Assembly (NCBI GenBank): GCA_001430745.1
Contig: KQ482038.1
Span: forward strand, 211,901 to 231,135
DNA length: 19,235 nt
From: Auxenochlorella pyrenoidosa
Taxonomy: Eukaryota; Chlorophyta; Trebouxiophyceae; Chlorellales; Chlorellaceae
Direction of reading: 5' to 3'
Under the pieces are notes generated by a model. The model was not told the origin of the DNA and did not search any database. It saw only the letters and a list, made by a program, of their open reading frames with translations. Made by a program: the position numbers and the translations under genes. This document shows positions 17,593-19,235 of this stretch, piece after piece; within the stretch, counting starts at the first letter, position 1; every line of letters starts with the position of its first letter.

Positions 17593-19235
17593 TCATGCGG
17601 CCTTGCGTTCCCAGCCGGCGGTGCGCGCCCCATCCATGCCTGCCTGCCGCACCCGCCAGGCCCGGACCAGCTCGCACACAAGCCACACGTGCGCCGCCAG
17701 GAATGCCAGGCTGGCGCCCCACACCGCCAGGTGCACCCCCGCCCCTCGAAACTCTAGCAGGTATGCCCAGAGCAGCCAGTGCGCCATGGCGGCGCCCCAG
17801 GCGGCTGCCGCGGCCAGCAGGCGGCGCTGCGCGCGGGGCGGGGGCGGGGGCCGGCGGGCATGTGGTCAGCACTGGGCATGGGGGGGCTTCAGAATGCGTT
17901 GCCGGGCTCAAACGCGGGAGGCCTTGCCTGCCCCTCATTGTGGGGCTGGGGGACAGGGAGGGCCACTGCTGGAAGCACCGCAGGGCACAGCAGGCGGGAG
18001 AGGCACAACTGCATCAAGGCAAGGAGCGCAACGGGCGGGGGGGAAACAAAACAGGGCAAGGGGCGCAGCGGGCCTACCCTGTTGGCCGCGTCCGCCAGCT
18101 GGGGCAGTACCAGTGGCAGGAAGGAGAGGTACCACACAAAGTACTGCGCGGTACAGACCTGCAGCCAGGGCGGCGGCCACGGTGGTGCAGCGGCAAGGGT
18201 TTGTATGGGATTTGCATTCGGGGGCAGAGTGGGCACGCAGACTGAGGTAGCGCCTGAGGTGGCAGCGCGGGCAGTAGCGGAGCCAGCAGCAGCTGAAGGC
18301 TGGAGCGCAGCCCTGCGAATGCTTGCGACCAGCCCAAGAATGCAGCAGCAGCAGCATGCACCAAGGCATGGCGGTGCCCACCTTGTTGAAGGCCACGAGC
18401 ACCATCGTCTGCAGCAGGAAGCAGAATGGGAGGTCTGCCGCGCAGGCCCAGCCCACCGCTGCCTGCAGCACAGCCTGCGCCAGCGAGAAGGCCCTACAGT
18501 AGGGGCAGCGGGGGTGCACGTGCACAGCAAGGCAGGGGTCAGAAGGCAAAGGGCAGCATCGGGAGCCAGGGGGCAGGGGGTGCGCAGCAGGGCAGGGGTC
18601 AGGGGGCTGAGGCTCTGGAGCAAGGAGGGGCGGCAGCGGGGATGCGCAGCAAAGCACGGGGCAGGGGGCTGAGGCGCTCCGGTGCAAGGAGGTTGAACAC
18701 ACAACACACAACTCGACTGCTTGGGGCAGGGCTGTGCGTGCGAAGCATTTGAGTGCTCAGGCGCCGGCCCTGGAGCCCCTGCGAAACGCAGCCTGGGCGG
18801 CGCCGCCGGCTGTGCAGTGGGCCCCCACCCCCACCCCTCCCCACTCCACTGGCTTTGACCCTTCCGCGGCGCGCTCATGCAGCTGTTTCCTAATGAGACT
18901 CATTGGGTCAGCGCCCCCCATGCTGACAGCGCTGCATCCCTCCTCCAGCCATTCCCCCCCCCCACCCGCCCCGCACGCTCACCAGCCGACATCCCAGGCA
19001 GCGGCGCCGCCGCCCGCGCTGGCCAGGTAGGCGGGGTAAAAGTAGGGAGAAAAGTTGTGGCGGGGGTCGGTGCGGGACGCATGGTACAGGTACGTTTCAT
19101 GCAGGAAGGGCCAGCCGTAGAGGCGGTGGCAGGCCGCGCCCAGCGCCAGGAAGAGGGCGCCGGAGAGCGCGCCAAAGGCGGCGCCGCGCGGCGACAGCAC
19201 CTGCCCCGCCGCGCGCACCAGCCACGCCGCCGCGC
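17593..19235 (-). CDS. PIGM: GPI mannosyltransferase 1, catalytic subunit, 3' part
   Basis: PIG-M adds the first alpha-1,4-linked mannose, from dolichol-phosphate-mannose, to the growing GPI anchor in the ER lumen. Four exons are present: 19235-18983 (open at the window edge), 18493-18382, 18158-18078 and 17826-17593. All borders are GT-AG and the phases fit (2, 0, 0), giving 225 C-terminal residues; human PIG-M has 423. Diagnostic blocks are FLHETYLYHASRTD, RHNFSPYFYPAYL, DLPFCFLLQTMVLVAFNK, then CTAQYFVWYLSFLPLVLP, and WAYLLEFRGAGVHLAVW. The order and spacing match the luminal-loop and membrane segments of the human protein. The N-terminal DXD-containing part is outside the window. Confidence 0.92.
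18511..18692. repeat. Imperfect minisatellite in PIGM intron
   Basis: Three G-rich units start near 18511, 18578 and 18638 (period about 60-67 bp), each with a TGC-CAGCA core followed by GGCAGGGG-like sequence. The last two also share GGGGGCTGAGGC and CAAGGAGG. It lies in the 489-bp intron between the first two visible PIGM exons. Confidence 0.75.

Noticed and set aside
17779..18878. Long open frames on both strands across the PIGM introns (297 codons plus, 329 codons minus)
   Set aside because: They cross introns of PIGM and consist of low-complexity G/C-rich repeats; the PIGM exons are in defined, conserved segments with matching splice phases.

Overview
This is GC-rich nuclear DNA with many short spliceosomal introns and plant-type gene families. 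It most likely comes from a unicellular green alga (Chlorophyta, probably a Chlorella-like trebouxiophyte; the clade is an inference). I reconstructed about 25 introns by joining conserved protein blocks at splice sites with matching phase. Four of them appear to be GC-AG introns with a GCAAG donor.

Layout. The left edge (1-699, minus) holds the 5' part of a glycosyl hydrolase family 18 (chitinase-like) gene. It diverges across 367 bp from a complete ten-exon gamma-tocopherol methyltransferase gene (VTE4, 1067-4236, plus). Next comes a minus-strand cluster of membrane-protein genes: copy A (4976-6305), copy B (6789-7983, with an apparent frameshift) and a larger, more distant relative D (8351-10320, 5' end uncertain). 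An ankyrin-repeat/U-box gene (10876-14079, minus) follows. A 1.9-kb stretch without a confident gene leads to copy C of the membrane family (15978-17313, plus). The right edge holds the 3' part of PIGM, the first GPI-anchor mannosyltransferase (17593-19235, minus).

The main novelty is the membrane-protein family. Copies A, B and C share a three-exon structure, intron phases 1 and 0, a middle exon of exactly 134 nt, and motifs such as LPHLLVQTA and the PACSxxCRC block followed by LGWLLP. I do not recognise the family. D shares the C-terminal LGW-LP segment and a matching terminal hydrophobic layout, so it may be a diverged member. The stretch 15000-15700 may hold a decayed further copy. The window therefore looks like a local birth-and-death gene cluster with an ANK/U-box gene inserted or retained inside it.

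Other notable signals are a 55-bp dispersed repeat present in two introns, two small duplications at the 3' end of VTE4 (one spanning the stop codon), a 75-bp GGCA microsatellite inside a GC-AG intron, and a minisatellite in a PIGM intron. The genes do not form an obvious shared pathway: tocopherol synthesis, GPI anchoring, chitinase-like and E3-ligase functions are simply neighbours.
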